The notes under the pieces were generated by a model. The model was not told the origin of the DNA. It saw only the letters and a program-made list of their open reading frames with translations, and did no database searches. Below are positions 1 through 9,088 of a stretch of 64,000 bases of DNA, piece by piece. Origin of the DNA: SKVR01 sp046291875 (GTDB lineage Bacteria > Bacteroidota > Bacteroidia > Bacteroidales > UBA7960); the NCBI GenBank assembly GCA_046291875.1, contig JBKBSF010000015.1, positions 1 to 64,000 on the forward strand, in the 5' to 3' direction. The stretch's first letter is position 1. Every line of letters starts with the position of its first letter. Position numbers and translations under genes: made by a program.

Positions 1-1598
1 GATGTCTGGGCGAAGTAGACTTTACTGTTGAAGAGCCCGCAGTACTGGAAGCTTCTGTGGAAACAGGAGAAATCCTTTGCTTCGAAGGCACCACTGCTGT
101 TGAACTCACTGTAGGTGGCGGCACCGCTCCTTATGTACTGAGCGACAACAACAGCGACTTTGCACTGGATATCGATGTGGCTGGCACCATTGAACTGAGC
201 GGACTGTCTGCCGGAGAATTCTCCTGGACAGTAACCGATGCCAATGGCTGCACCGTACTGGTTGAGTTTGAGCTCACCCAGCCCGAGCAACTGGAAGCTG
301 AAGTAACCTACGAACCCATTGCATGCTTCGAAGGCACTACCGACGTAACGGTAACTGCCACCGGTGGAGTAGGTCCTTACCTGCTGTACAACGAAAGCAT
401 AGCTGAAGAAAACCTGGTAACTGAGTTCGACGGATCGTTTACAGTTCCTGGACTGGGTGCTGGCGAATACATCTGGTTCGTGGTAGATGCCAACGGATGC
501 GACACTCCTGTGGAGTTCGAACTGGTACAGCCCGAAGAGCTTACCGCTTCCTTCATTCTCGATCCTGAAAACATCCTTTGCCACAATGGTGTAACTACCG
601 CCATCGTATTTGCCGAAGGTGGTACAGAGCCTTACTTCCTCTATGATGGTGATGTGCTTGTTGCTGAATTCTTTGGCTCATACACAGTAATGGATGTTGC
701 ACCCGGATCCTACAGCTGGACTGTTACCGATTCTAAAAACTGCGGACCGGTAGCCATCGAGTTTGAACTGGAAAATCCCGATCCAATTATTGCAGACGTA
801 GAAAGCACTCTTGATATTCTCTGCTTCAACGACAACACTGGTGAGATCCATGTAGTTGCCATGGGAGGCACAGGCGCGCTTACCTACTCTCTCAATGGCG
901 GAGAACCCCAGGACAATGGTTCGTTCTACAACCTGTTTGCCGGAGACTATGTGGTAACTGTTACTGATGAGAATGGTTGCTATATAACCATTGATGTGGA
1001 ACTGTTGCAGCCCGAAGAGCTTACGCTTGATATCTTCGAAATAGTTCATGCTACCGGTGGCCAGCACAATGGCCAGATCTGGGCCAATATCTTTGGCGGC
1101 GTAGGTCCTTACAATGTATGTCTGCATACCGAATGCACCCTTGACGACGATGGTGAAGATCAGCCTGTACTGAAATCTCAGGGAATGATGTACTGGGGTC
1201 TGCAGCCTGGCTGGTATATGATCACTGTGGTAGATCAGAATGGATGCGTTGTTATGGAATGTGTAGAGATTATCAATGAAGAAGAAGATAAGATCGATGA
1301 CGAAGCCCTCACCGATAACAACTTTGTTGTTGCTGAGAACACCTACGTTTCAGCTTATCCCAACCCCTTCAGGAATAATGCTACCATCGAGTTCCAGGTA
1401 GTTCAAACCCAGCATGTATCACTTGAGGTTTACAATCTCATTGGAGAACGCGTAGCTGTTCTTTTCAATGGTGTTGCCAATGCATACGAAACCTACAAGA
1501 AGAATTTCGATGCCGGAGCACTGCCCAATGGCGTATACTTCTACAGGCTTACTCTGGGAGACCAGGTATTGTTCGACAGAATGATCCTCTCCAGGTAA
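1..1598 (+). CDS. SprB-repeat surface protein with type IX sorting domain (5' truncated)
   Basis: The frame is open from the left edge (first full codon at position 3), so the N-terminus lies outside the window. At least four modules of about 80-90 residues are visible. Each has a Cys near its start (CFEGTT, CFEGTT, LCHNGV, LCFNDN), a GG-x-PY strand, a VTDANGC or VTDENGC strand and an ending such as VEFELTQPEEL. This is the SprB-repeat pattern (Ig-like, found in gliding adhesins and large exported Bacteroidota proteins). The last 85 or so residues form a type A type IX sorting domain, with AYPNPF, YNLIGERV and LPNGVYFYRL motifs. The protein is expected to be secreted by the GldKLMN machinery encoded at 13-19 kb and anchored at the cell surface. 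The true ligand or role (adhesion, motility) cannot be read from this fragment. Confidence 0.85.
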   Translation, partial: CLGEVDFTVEEPAVLEASVETGEILCFEGTTAVELTVGGGTAPYVLSDNNSDFALDIDVAGTIELSGLSAGEFSWTVTDANGCTVLVEFELTQPEQLEAEVTYEPIACFEGTTDVTVTATGGVGPYLLYNESIAEENLVTEFDGSFTVPGLGAGEYIWFVVDANGCDTPVEFELVQPEELTASFILDPENILCHNGVTTAIVFAEGGTEPYFLYDGDVLVAEFFGSYTVMDVAPGSYSWTVTDSKNCGPVAIEFELENPDPIIADVESTLDILCFNDNTGEIHVVAMGGTGALTYSLNGGEPQDNGSFYNLFAGDYVVTVTDENGCYITIDVELLQPEELTLDIFEIVHATGGQHNGQIWANIFGGVGPYNVCLHTECTLDDDGEDQPVLKSQGMMYWGLQPGWYMITVVDQNGCVVMECVEIINEEEDKIDDEALTDNNFVVAENTYVSAYPNPFRNNATIEFQVVQTQHVSLEVYNLIGERVAVLFNGVANAYETYKKNFDAGALPNGVYFYRLTLGDQVLFDRMILSR

Positions 1599-1623
1599 AT
1601 CCTGAAATATAATCTGATTACCG

Positions 1624-1651
1624 GAAGCCACCTCAGCAATGGGGTGGCTTC
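1624..1651 (+). terminator. Hairpin terminator after SprB-repeat gene
   Basis: GAAGCCACC (1624-1632) pairs perfectly with GGTGGCTTC (1643-1651), starting about 25 bases after the stop codon. The following bases are only moderately T-rich (TGCTTTC), so the terminator may be of modest strength. Confidence 0.6.
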
Positions 1652-1701
1652 TGCTTTCAGATACAAAATGTTAACTCAGGTTAAGGTCTGAAGTATGCCT
1701 G

Positions 1702-1731
1702 TTTATTCTCTGCATTTTTTTATTAGCTTTG
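1702..1731 (+). promoter_or_regulatory. Bacteroidota-type promoter for ftsX
   Basis: A -7 box TAGCTTTG at 1724-1731 matches TAnnTTTG, with a -33-like TTTA at 1702-1705 (18-base spacer). It lies 16 bases before the ftsX ATG, so the leader would be very short. Confidence 0.55.
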
Positions 1732-1747
1732 CAGCTTAATTGCAATT

Positions 1748-2629
1748 ATGGCACGTCAGGAAGAAATTGTCCTTGGGAGACGCCTTAAAACCTCCTATAT
1801 CTCAACCGTTGTAAGCATTACACTGGTGCTCTATGTACTTGGGTTGCTCGGCCTGATTATTATGCATGCCCATAAACTTTCAGAGCATGTAAAGGAAAAT
1901 ATTGGTTTCTCCATAATTCTGATGGACAATGCCAGAGCAGCGGAGATTTCTCACCTGCAAAAATCACTGGATGTTTTCCCTGCAGTGAAATCAACAGAAT
2001 TTATCTCCAAAGAAAAGGCTGCAGAGGAGCTCATTGAAGAATTGGGAGAGGACTTTGTTGAGTTTCTGGGTTACAATCCATTGTTTCCCTCCATAGAGGT
2101 ACGGCTTTTTGCGGCCTGGGCCAACCCCGATAGTCTTGCTGTTTTTGAACAGGAGGTACTCAAAAGCCGCATTGTAAAAGAGGTTGATTATCAGAAAAAT
2201 CTGGTGCATATTGTCAATGAAAATGTCCGGAAAATCGGATTTTTCCTGCTGCTGTTCAGCGTGCTGCTTATTGTAATTGCGTTCACTCTGATCAATAACA
2301 CTATTCGGTTGAGTGTTTTCTCCAAAAGGTTTCTAATTAAAAGTATGCAACTGGTGGGGGCAACTCAAACTTTTATCCGAAGGCCATTTGTATTAAAAGG
2401 AGTTGTGCAGGGGATTGCCGGAGCAGCCATTTCCATTTCCCTGTTGCTGGCATCGTTGTATGCTGCGCAACAGTCAGTGCCGGAACTTGTTAATTTTCAG
2501 GATATTCAGATGATGTTTACCCTTTTTATACTGGTTCTTGTGTTGGGAGTTGTAATAAGCTGGATATCAACCTATTTTGCAGTAAGGAAATACCTTCAGA
2601 TAAAAACAGACCAACTGTATTTGTATTGA
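1748..2629 (+). CDS. ftsX: Cell division ABC-transporter permease FtsX
   Basis: 293 residues, normal for FtsX. The topology is the FtsX type: an N-terminal membrane segment (about residues 20-42), a periplasmic domain of about 110 residues containing the FISKEKAAEEL stretch, then three C-terminal membrane segments (about 160-185, 215-240, 255-280). FtsX works with the ATPase FtsE to couple divisome activity to peptidoglycan hydrolase activation; ftsE is not in this window. It heads a same-strand run with DUF3098, uppP and truB, an arrangement typical of Bacteroidota. The ATG at 1748 follows a good promoter match closely. Confidence 0.9.
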   Translation: MARQEEIVLGRRLKTSYISTVVSITLVLYVLGLLGLIIMHAHKLSEHVKENIGFSIILMDNARAAEISHLQKSLDVFPAVKSTEFISKEKAAEELIEELGEDFVEFLGYNPLFPSIEVRLFAAWANPDSLAVFEQEVLKSRIVKEVDYQKNLVHIVNENVRKIGFFLLLFSVLLIVIAFTLINNTIRLSVFSKRFLIKSMQLVGATQTFIRRPFVLKGVVQGIAGAAISISLLLASLYAAQQSVPELVNFQDIQMMFTLFILVLVLGVVISWISTYFAVRKYLQIKTDQLYLY

Positions 2630-2824
2630 TCATAGTTGTTGATTTTTAATCGTGCAGAGAAAACCCCAATAAGGGAAACATAATTGCTCAATGCCTGCAG
2701 GTAACTCATTTTGAGGCTGCTATACCATCAGGAGAAAGATGTCCAATGACTCATAACCTACACTTAAAAGAAAAAGAACAGACACCAGATACATTAAAGA
2801 TAAATACTAAACAACTATATACTG

Positions 2825-3070
2825 ATGAAGAAGCAAGAACGTACAGACTTTTTGTTCGACCGCAGCAAATACAAACTTCTTATAGCAGGTCTTTTGGTAA
2901 CATCCGTTGGCTTTTTGCTGATGGTTGGAGGTGGTAGCAAGGACCCCAACGTGTTCAGCTATGATATTTTCAGCTTTCGCCGTATTACCCTGGCGCCGTT
3001 TATGGTATTGCTGGGATATGGCATACAGATCTATGCTATCCTGAAAAAGAAAACTCCCGAAAAGCAATAA
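2825..3070 (+). CDS. DUF3098 small membrane protein
   Basis: 81 residues with two predicted membrane helices (about 18-36 and 52-72) joined by a short loop containing GGGSKDPNVFSYDIFSFRR, which is characteristic of DUF3098. No biochemical function is known to me. Its fixed position between ftsX and uppP suggests a link to division or envelope biogenesis, but that is inference. The start at 2825 is favoured because it gives the charged MKKQERTDFLFDRSKYK N-terminus usual for the family. Confidence 0.8.
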   Translation: MKKQERTDFLFDRSKYKLLIAGLLVTSVGFLLMVGGGSKDPNVFSYDIFSFRRITLAPFMVLLGYGIQIYAILKKKTPEKQ

Positions 3071-3193
3071 CCGGTTTTTTTAGACCTGTCTTTTACCGAC
3101 AACCGGAATGATCTGTAGTTTATCAATTAGAAGAATTCATTATAAAATGCAAGTTGCCAGAAGCAATAATCTGCTTTAAAGAGTTTATACGAA

Positions 3194-3244
3194 GGCAGGC
3201 ACTGCCTCCATGTTGGCGCATAGAAAAGCGCTGTACTTATGCGC
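3194..3244 (+). repeat. Two adjacent inverted repeats upstream of uppP
   Basis: GGCAG (3194-3198) and CTGCC (3202-3206) form a short hairpin. GCGCATA (3216-3222) and TATGCGC (3238-3244) form a second one with a 15-base loop. They end about 30 bases before the uppP start. No promoter box was recognised here. The role (RNA structure, operator or chance) is unknown. Confidence 0.35.
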
Positions 3245-3275
3245 TGTTTGGCTTGCATTTTCTTAAACCATTACT

Positions 3276-4067
3276 ATGAGTTGGATTGAAGCTTTGATTT
3301 TGGGTCTGTTGCAAGGATTAACAGAGTTTTTACCCGTAAGCAGCAGTGGGCACCTTGAGTTGGGTTCTGCTCTTTTCGGTCTCCATGAAGAGAATTTAAC
3401 CTTTTCGATTATTGTTCACGGAGCCACCTTTCTTAGTGTATTGGTGGTATTTCGTAATGATATTTTCAACCTGATTGCCAGTTTGTTGAAGTTTCAATGG
3501 AACAATGAAACCAGGTTTATCCTGCTGCTTCTTGCATCTGCGGTGCCTGTAGGATTAACAGGTGTGTTGTTTAAGGATCAGATTGAAGGTTTATTCGGGG
3601 GAAACATCCTTTTTGTGGGTTTTATGCTGTTGGTTACTTCAACCCTTTTATTACTGACCCATTTTGCTGCGCCCGGAAAAAAAGAGATCAATCTGCGTAG
3701 GGCAATTCTTATTGGCCTGGCCCAAACCATTGCCATTCTTCCCGGTATCAGCAGAAGCGGTGCTACCATTAGCACAGCTCTCTACCTTGGTGTGGATCGC
3801 GAGCAGGCCACACGATTTTCTTTCCTGATGGTACTTATCCCGATTTTTGGTGCAACCTTTCTTGAGATTCTTGATCTTGCCAAAACCTCTGAGCCATCGC
3901 AAATAGCCGTATCATCGTTGGTGGTAGGTGCTGTAGCAGCATTTGCTTCGGGGCTTATTGCCTGCAGCTGGATGCTTCGGATCGTGAAAAGAGGCAAGCT
4001 GGTATATTTTTCCATCTATACCGCACTGGCAGGTGCTGCTGCCATAATTGTAGCTCTTGCCTGGTAA
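3276..4067 (+). CDS. uppP: Undecaprenyl-diphosphatase UppP/BacA
   Basis: 263 residues, the usual length. It dephosphorylates undecaprenyl diphosphate on the membrane to recycle the lipid carrier for peptidoglycan and other surface polymers. The two family signatures are present: EFLPVSSSGHLELG near residue 17 (catalytic Glu and Ser-rich loop) and LPGISRSGATIS near residue 155 (catalytic Arg loop). Multiple hydrophobic helices follow. It lies in the ftsX-DUF3098-uppP-truB run, with 57 bases to the truB ORF. Confidence 0.95.
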   Translation: MSWIEALILGLLQGLTEFLPVSSSGHLELGSALFGLHEENLTFSIIVHGATFLSVLVVFRNDIFNLIASLLKFQWNNETRFILLLLASAVPVGLTGVLFKDQIEGLFGGNILFVGFMLLVTSTLLLLTHFAAPGKKEINLRRAILIGLAQTIAILPGISRSGATISTALYLGVDREQATRFSFLMVLIPIFGATFLEILDLAKTSEPSQIAVSSLVVGAVAAFASGLIACSWMLRIVKRGKLVYFSIYTALAGAAAIIVALAW

Positions 4068-4127
4068 CCACCGGTTCAGGTTTTTATTTTGCCATGGGCC
4101 CTGGCCCGCTAATCTACTTGCCCATTG

Positions 4128-4880
4128 ATGACTGATACCCAAACCATAGCTGAGGTTTTTTCCAGCGGGAGTATATTGTTGATAGACAAACCATTGAACT
4201 GGACTTCCTTTGATGTGATCAAGAAAGTGAAATCTTTGCTCAGATATCGTCTGGGGCTGAAGAAAATCAAAGTGGGGCATGCCGGCACCCTGGATCCTTT
4301 GGCTACCGGATTGCTTATTATATGCACCGGAAAAAAAACCAAGGAAATCGAAAAGTTTCAGGCACAAAAGAAAGCGTATACCGGTTCTTTTTTCGTTGGG
4401 GCAACTACACCCTCTTCTGACCTGGAAACCCAACCCGATCAAAACTTTCCCACTGAGCATATTACTCAGGATCTTTTAGCGATGGCTTGTGAGAAACTTT
4501 CAGGCGAAATTCTCCAAATACCTCCGCTTTTCTCCGCCAAGAAGATCGAAGGCGAAAGGGCTTACAACCATGCCAGGAGAGGAGACGATATTGTTTTGGC
4601 TGCCAATAAGGTATGTGTTCATCAGTTTGAACTTACAAGAATAGCATTGCCTGAAGTTGATTTCAGAGTAGTATGCTCCAAAGGCACTTATATCAGGGCT
4701 CTGGCCCGCGATTTTGGGCAGGAGGTACAATCGGGGGCCTACCTTAAAAGTCTCAGAAGAACCCATATTGGCGATTTTTGTGTGGATAAAGCATGGCAGA
4801 TGAGCCACCTCGAAGATTTTTTCAGGGAAGAAACCCCATGGCAACTGCCCGATTTCGAAAACCCCTGCCAAACAAAATAA
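4128..4880 (+). CDS. truB: tRNA pseudouridine(55) synthase TruB
   Basis: 250 residues from the ATG at 4128; the frame also offers a TTG one codon upstream, which I consider less likely. It converts U55 of the tRNA T-loop to pseudouridine. Visible are LLIDKPLNWTSFDVI near the N-terminus and KVGHAGTLDPLATG with the catalytic Asp at about residue 56. Later come IQIPPLFSAKKIEGERAY-type sequence (here LQIPPLFSAKKIEGERAY) and SKGTYIRALARDFG. The length is close to other Bacteroidota TruB proteins lacking the C-terminal PUA domain of Escherichia coli. Confidence 0.95.
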   Translation: MTDTQTIAEVFSSGSILLIDKPLNWTSFDVIKKVKSLLRYRLGLKKIKVGHAGTLDPLATGLLIICTGKKTKEIEKFQAQKKAYTGSFFVGATTPSSDLETQPDQNFPTEHITQDLLAMACEKLSGEILQIPPLFSAKKIEGERAYNHARRGDDIVLAANKVCVHQFELTRIALPEVDFRVVCSKGTYIRALARDFGQEVQSGAYLKSLRRTHIGDFCVDKAWQMSHLEDFFREETPWQLPDFENPCQTK

Positions 4881-4911
4881 CTGGCTATCTGTAAATTAAT
4901 TGCGAAAACTA

Positions 4912-4943
4912 TTGACTTTCGCCCCCCGCTTGTATTATATTTG
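4912..4943 (+). promoter_or_regulatory. Bacteroidota-type promoter upstream of queA
   Basis: TTG at 4912-4914, a 21-base spacer, then TATATTTG at 4936-4943 (TAnnTTTG). The queA ATG is 145 bases downstream, so the transcript would have an unusually long 5' untranslated region in which I recognise no known riboswitch. Confidence 0.6.
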
Positions 4944-5087
4944 CACGCCTTTCCAAAAACAATCTCTTGAAATGGGTGTTTTGCAGTTAATTGGAATTTC
5001 ATTTACCCCTCTCTGTTAATAATGAAAATCCATCCGATACTCCTTGCCTGAACTTACAATAGAGCATATTTTTAAAATAATTATACA

Positions 5088-6137
5088 ATGAAGTTATCAG
5101 ACTTTAAATTTAACCTTCCCGCTGAACTTATCGCCGAACGACCTTCTGAAAACAGGGATGAATCCCGCCTGATGGTTTTGCACCGGTCAACGGGTGAGAT
5201 CGAGCATAAAATGTTTCGCGATGTACTGGATTATTTTGATGATGGAGATGTGATGATCATCAACAATACCAAGGTATTTCCTGCCCGGCTGTATGGAACC
5301 AAAGAAAAGACCGGCGCCAAAATCGAAGTGTTTTTGCTGCGCGAGCTGAACAGGGAAGCCCGTTTGTGGGATGTTCTGGTGGACCCAGCACGTAAGATAC
5401 GAATTGGGAATAAACTTTATTTTGGAGATGACGATAACCTGGTGGCCGAAGTAATTGACAACACCACATCACGCGGTCGTACCCTTCGTTTTCTGTTTGA
5501 GGGCACCTACGATGAGTTTAAAAAGACCGTAGAGTCTCTGGGAGAGACTCCATTGCCCAAGCAGATCCGCAGAGCCGTTGAGCCTGAGGACAAAGAGCGT
5601 TATCAGACCGTTTTTGCCAAAAGAGAAGGTGCTGTGGCTGCCCCTACTGCAGGGATGCACTTTAGCCGCGAACTGGTAAAAAGACTGGAGCTCAAAGGAG
5701 TTTCCTTTGCCGAAATTACACTCCACGCAGGGTTGGGAAATTTCCGCAGTGTAGATGTGGAAGATCTTTCCAAGCATAAGATGGATTCTGAGCAATTCAT
5801 GATTGAAGAAAAAACAGCCAGTATTGTAAATGCTGCCCAGGAGAAAAGAAAAAGGGTTTGTGCTGTTGGTACAACTACCATGCGTGCCATTGAATCTTCT
5901 GTAAGCATATATGGACAGCTCAAACCCTTCGATGGATGGACCAATAAGTTTATCTATCCTCCTTACGATTTTAGTGTAGCCAACACCATGATCTCCAATT
6001 TTCACACACCTCAATCTACCTTGATGATGATGGTTTCTGCTTTTGCGGGTTTTGATCTGTTGATGAAAGCTTACAAAACAGCAGTGAAGGAGAAGTACCG
6101 ATTCTTTACCTATGGAGATGCAATGTTGATCCTTTAA
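5088..6137 (+). CDS. queA: S-adenosylmethionine:tRNA ribosyltransferase-isomerase QueA
   Basis: 349 residues, the normal length. It transfers and isomerises the ribosyl group of SAM onto preQ1 in tRNA, giving epoxyqueuosine. Family motifs are evident: MKLSDFKFNLPAELIAERP at the N-terminus, INNTKVFPARLYG, VAAPTAGMHFS, TLHAGLGNFRSV and NFHTPQSTLMMMVSAFAG. The stop is 6 bases before the ispD start, so the two are likely cotranscribed. Confidence 0.97.
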   Translation: MKLSDFKFNLPAELIAERPSENRDESRLMVLHRSTGEIEHKMFRDVLDYFDDGDVMIINNTKVFPARLYGTKEKTGAKIEVFLLRELNREARLWDVLVDPARKIRIGNKLYFGDDDNLVAEVIDNTTSRGRTLRFLFEGTYDEFKKTVESLGETPLPKQIRRAVEPEDKERYQTVFAKREGAVAAPTAGMHFSRELVKRLELKGVSFAEITLHAGLGNFRSVDVEDLSKHKMDSEQFMIEEKTASIVNAAQEKRKRVCAVGTTTMRAIESSVSIYGQLKPFDGWTNKFIYPPYDFSVANTMISNFHTPQSTLMMMVSAFAGFDLLMKAYKTAVKEKYRFFTYGDAMLIL

Positions 6138-6143
6138 AGTGGT

Positions 6144-6833
6144 ATGCTGCCAAAATATGTTATCATAACTGCAGGTGGGGCAGGGGTAAGGATGAACTCA
6201 CCTCTGCCCAAGCAGTTTATGGAGCTGCTTGGTAAACCTGTCTTGATGCATACCCTTGGTGTTTTCCTGGAATACGATGCCAGTATCAGGATTGTATTGG
6301 TTTTGCCACACAAGCAGATGGAATACTGGCAGGAGCTTTGTCGTAAGCATACATTTCACCATCCGATTGTGCTTGAATCCGGTGGCCCCACCCGGTTCCA
6401 TTCTGTAAAAAACGGACTTAAACACGTGCCACATGAAGCTCTTGTAGGGATACACGACGGAGTACGTCCGCTGGTTTCTCTTTCAACCATTGCCAATGCT
6501 TTTGATATTGCCGGGCGGTTTGGAAATGCCATTCCGGTGGTGGGTGTCAATGAATCGGTGCGTATGGTGGAAGGCCCTTTCAGCAAAACAGCCGATCGCT
6601 CTCGGGTTAAGCTTGTGCAAACACCACAGTGTTTTTTGGCTTCGCAGATTAAAGAAGCTTACCAGGTAAATTACCATGAGCATTTTACCGATGATGCCTC
6701 AGTACTTGAAAATGCAGGCCATAGGGTTTATCTCACTGAGGGGAATCAGGAAAATATTAAAATTACCACCCAGGCCGACCTTGTGGTGGCAGAGGCTCTT
6801 ATTTCAAAGAAGAGACAGGATCTACACCCTTAA
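6144..6833 (+). CDS. ispD: 2-C-methyl-D-erythritol 4-phosphate cytidylyltransferase IspD
   Basis: 229 residues. It joins CTP to MEP in the non-mevalonate isoprenoid pathway, which ultimately feeds the undecaprenyl carrier recycled by UppP. The nucleotide-binding loop ITAGGAGVRMNSPLPKQF, the GIHDGVRPLVS segment and FTDDASVLE (metal-binding Asp region) are visible. The start is 6 bases after queA. The 3' end overlaps the convergent methyltransferase gene by 35 bases. Confidence 0.95.
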   Translation: MLPKYVIITAGGAGVRMNSPLPKQFMELLGKPVLMHTLGVFLEYDASIRIVLVLPHKQMEYWQELCRKHTFHHPIVLESGGPTRFHSVKNGLKHVPHEALVGIHDGVRPLVSLSTIANAFDIAGRFGNAIPVVGVNESVRMVEGPFSKTADRSRVKLVQTPQCFLASQIKEAYQVNYHEHFTDDASVLENAGHRVYLTEGNQENIKITTQADLVVAEALISKKRQDLHP

Positions 6834-7350
6834 CGGCATATACAAAATAGAAGCTGGGGAAGATAAATCTCAACAAAGGCCTCAATCCAAACCTTAATTT
6901 ATCAGGAGAAGCCCATCTCTCCGATTGAATAATTTTCCAGCCACTTTTCTCCAGAAGCCAGTCAAATTGCCGGGCTTCAAACTCATGGTAATGTCTGTCC
7001 CACGGATTGTTTTGATCCCAGTATGCACGGGCAAACCACACTTTCAGCGGGACACTGCAAACCAGGTGCCCTTTGGGGATTTCGCGAAGGATATTGAAGG
7101 GTGCCATCAAATGTTCGAATACTTCGAAAGAGGTGTAGCACTCCACTTTATGGCTTTCAATTACAGAATGGTATTGGGTGTCGAAATCTTCACCACTGGT
7201 GTTGTATACGGTGTATCCAAGGCCTTGCATCTCCTTGCTGAGCAAATTAGGGGTGCCCAGATCCAGAATGCGATAATCTGAAGGAATATGCTGCTGCAGA
7301 AATGCAAGTGTTTTTTTGTACCGCAAATCTGCGGGGATGTTGCTGCTCAT
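6799..7350 (-). CDS. Class I SAM-dependent methyltransferase, substrate unknown
   Basis: 183 residues. A divergent SAM-binding motif I is present (YRILDLGTPNLLSKEM), with TSFEVFEHLMAP corresponding to motif IV and its adjoining loop, as in the Methyltransf_11/23 families. A short hydrophobic stretch near the C-terminus (LLRFIFPSFYFVYAV) may associate with a membrane. The start is 21 bases after the miaB stop on the same strand, so it is probably cotranscribed with miaB. The substrate cannot be inferred. Its 3' end overlaps ispD tail to tail. Confidence 0.75.
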   Translation of the reverse strand: MSSNIPADLRYKKTLAFLQQHIPSDYRILDLGTPNLLSKEMQGLGYTVYNTSGEDFDTQYHSVIESHKVECYTSFEVFEHLMAPFNILREIPKGHLVCSVPLKVWFARAYWDQNNPWDRHYHEFEARQFDWLLEKSGWKIIQSERWASPDKLRFGLRPLLRFIFPSFYFVYAVKGVDPVSSLK

Positions 7351-7371
7351 GAAAAACGAGTTGTTGGTTAA

Positions 7372-8706
7372 CTACTGGGGTTCCCCTTTCAGGGTTGCAG
7401 AGGTGCACGACTGGATTTTTACCATCACATAATCGCCGGGCTGGAAACCTTTATCTGTAAATACGACCATCTTGTTCTGGCTGTTGCGTCCGGATACCCG
7501 GCTGCTCGATTTTTTGGATTTTCCTTCTACCAGCACTTCAAAAACTTTTCCTACATCTCTCTGGTTGCTTTCCAGCGACAGCTGATTTTGCAGGTCAATG
7601 ATTTGTTGCAGCCTCCGGGATTTTATTTCTTCGGGCACATCATCTTCAAACTTATCGGCGGCTGTTGTGCCGGGGCGCTCCGAATACTTGAACATATAGG
7701 CAAAATCAAATCCCACCTCCTGCATCAGGCTGAGGGTAAGCTCATGATCGGCTTCGGTCTCTCCACAGAAGCCTGCAATAATATCGGTTGAAATGGCTGC
7801 CTGGGGCACCAGTTTTCTGATAGATTGTATCCTTTCAAGGTACATTTCCCGGGTGTACTTCCGGTTCATTTTTTTGAGTGTGGCCGAGCTGCCCGATTGT
7901 ACAGGGAGGTGAATCGACTTGCAAACATTGGGGAAACGGGCAATCACTTCCAGCAGCTCATCGGAAATATCTTTAGGGTGCGAAGTGGCAAAGCGTACTC
8001 TGAGCAACGGATTAACCTGTGCAACAGCTGCAAGTAATTGTGGAAAGCCCCAAGGTGTTTCGCCTTCCTGTTCAAAATGGTAGGAGTTTACATTTTGTCC
8101 CAGAAGGGTAATCTCGCGATAGCCCTGTTCGAACAGACTGTTTGCCTCCTCAAGAATGCTGATGGGATTGCGGCTTCTCTCCTTACCCCGGGTGTAAGGA
8201 ACCACACAATAGGTGCAAAAGTTTTCGCATCCGCGCATAATGGAAATGAAGGCCGATACACCGTTGCTTGCATAGCGAACAGGGGTTATATCGGCATAGG
8301 TCTCTTCTGCCGACAGGATAACATTAACGGCTTTTTGTCCACTTTCCACATCCAGTAGCAGTTGAGGCAGGTCGCGATAGGCATCAGGCCCTACCACCAT
8401 ATCAACCCTTGAGCCCGTTTTACCCTCTTCGAGAAGTGAGGTTTTAAGGCGCTCAGCCATACAGCCCAATACGCCCACTACCAGGTTAGGGTTTTTCTTG
8501 CGGTAGGTTTGCAACTGCTTGAGCCGGTTGAGAACCTTTTGTTCTGCATTATCGCGAATGCTACAGGTGTTGATGAAAATTACATCTGCATTTTCGGGTT
8601 TGTCTGTAGCCAGGTAACTCTTTTCTGTCATAATGGAAGCCACAATTTCGCTGTCGGAAAAATTCATCTGGCATCCGTAGGTTTCTATATAGATCTTCTT
8701 TTCCAA
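7372..8706 (-). CDS. miaB: tRNA-2-methylthio-N6-dimethylallyladenosine synthase MiaB
   Basis: 444 residues. This radical-SAM methylthiotransferase modifies i6A37 of tRNAs reading UNN codons. Three N-terminal Cys ligate the auxiliary cluster (C12 in YGCQMN, C48 in NTCSIRD, C82 in LGCMAE), and C160, C164 and C167 (RGCENFCTYC) ligate the radical-SAM cluster. A C-terminal TRAM domain (VLVEGKSKKSS to YVMVKI) follows. The start is a TTG at 8706: there is no in-frame ATG, a stop lies upstream, and the resulting MEKKIYIETYGCQMN N-terminus is canonical. Confidence 0.95.
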   Translation of the reverse strand: MEKKIYIETYGCQMNFSDSEIVASIMTEKSYLATDKPENADVIFINTCSIRDNAEQKVLNRLKQLQTYRKKNPNLVVGVLGCMAERLKTSLLEEGKTGSRVDMVVGPDAYRDLPQLLLDVESGQKAVNVILSAEETYADITPVRYASNGVSAFISIMRGCENFCTYCVVPYTRGKERSRNPISILEEANSLFEQGYREITLLGQNVNSYHFEQEGETPWGFPQLLAAVAQVNPLLRVRFATSHPKDISDELLEVIARFPNVCKSIHLPVQSGSSATLKKMNRKYTREMYLERIQSIRKLVPQAAISTDIIAGFCGETEADHELTLSLMQEVGFDFAYMFKYSERPGTTAADKFEDDVPEEIKSRRLQQIIDLQNQLSLESNQRDVGKVFEVLVEGKSKKSSSRVSGRNSQNKMVVFTDKGFQPGDYVMVKIQSCTSATLKGEPQ

Positions 8707-9088
8707 AGTATTAGTCAGAATAATTTGTTAATTTTATAAATGAGCATTAAACAGCAAAATTACCAATTTTTTGCTCCCTCCCCACCGTAATTTTGCTGCC
8801 ATTAAATGCCGTGCTCCCGGGTTGGCTCTTGCCCGGTTTGGATCTGGCACTGCAGCTTCTGGAAAAGATAAATTGCAACAGCCGGCAATCATGGTTCGCC
8901 TCTTTTGCAATCATTTGCCCAAAGTAGCGTTAGTAAACACAACAATAAAAAATTAGGAGCTATCTGTCGCTAAAATCAAACCTTTATGAGGGGTTGAGGT
9001 TTCTATGCAAAGATTCTGTTATCGTTAGTTTTCAAATTTATTGAGTAGTTTTGCAAGCTTTTAGAGCAATTATTAACCTGAAAGAATT
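8707..9088. promoter_or_regulatory. Divergent intergenic region between miaB and topA
   Basis: 382 bases without a credible gene. On the minus strand a -7 match (TAATTTTG) lies at 8755-8762, about 50 bases before miaB. On the plus strand TAGTTTTG lies at 9046-9053, 36 bases before topA. Neither has a convincing -33 box. Nothing else was recognised in the middle (8765-9040). Confidence 0.45.

Noticed and set aside
1..1260. Regular repeats at the left edge as a DNA tandem repeat or array
   Set aside because: The periodicity is at protein level (SprB-type modules) with diverged codons.
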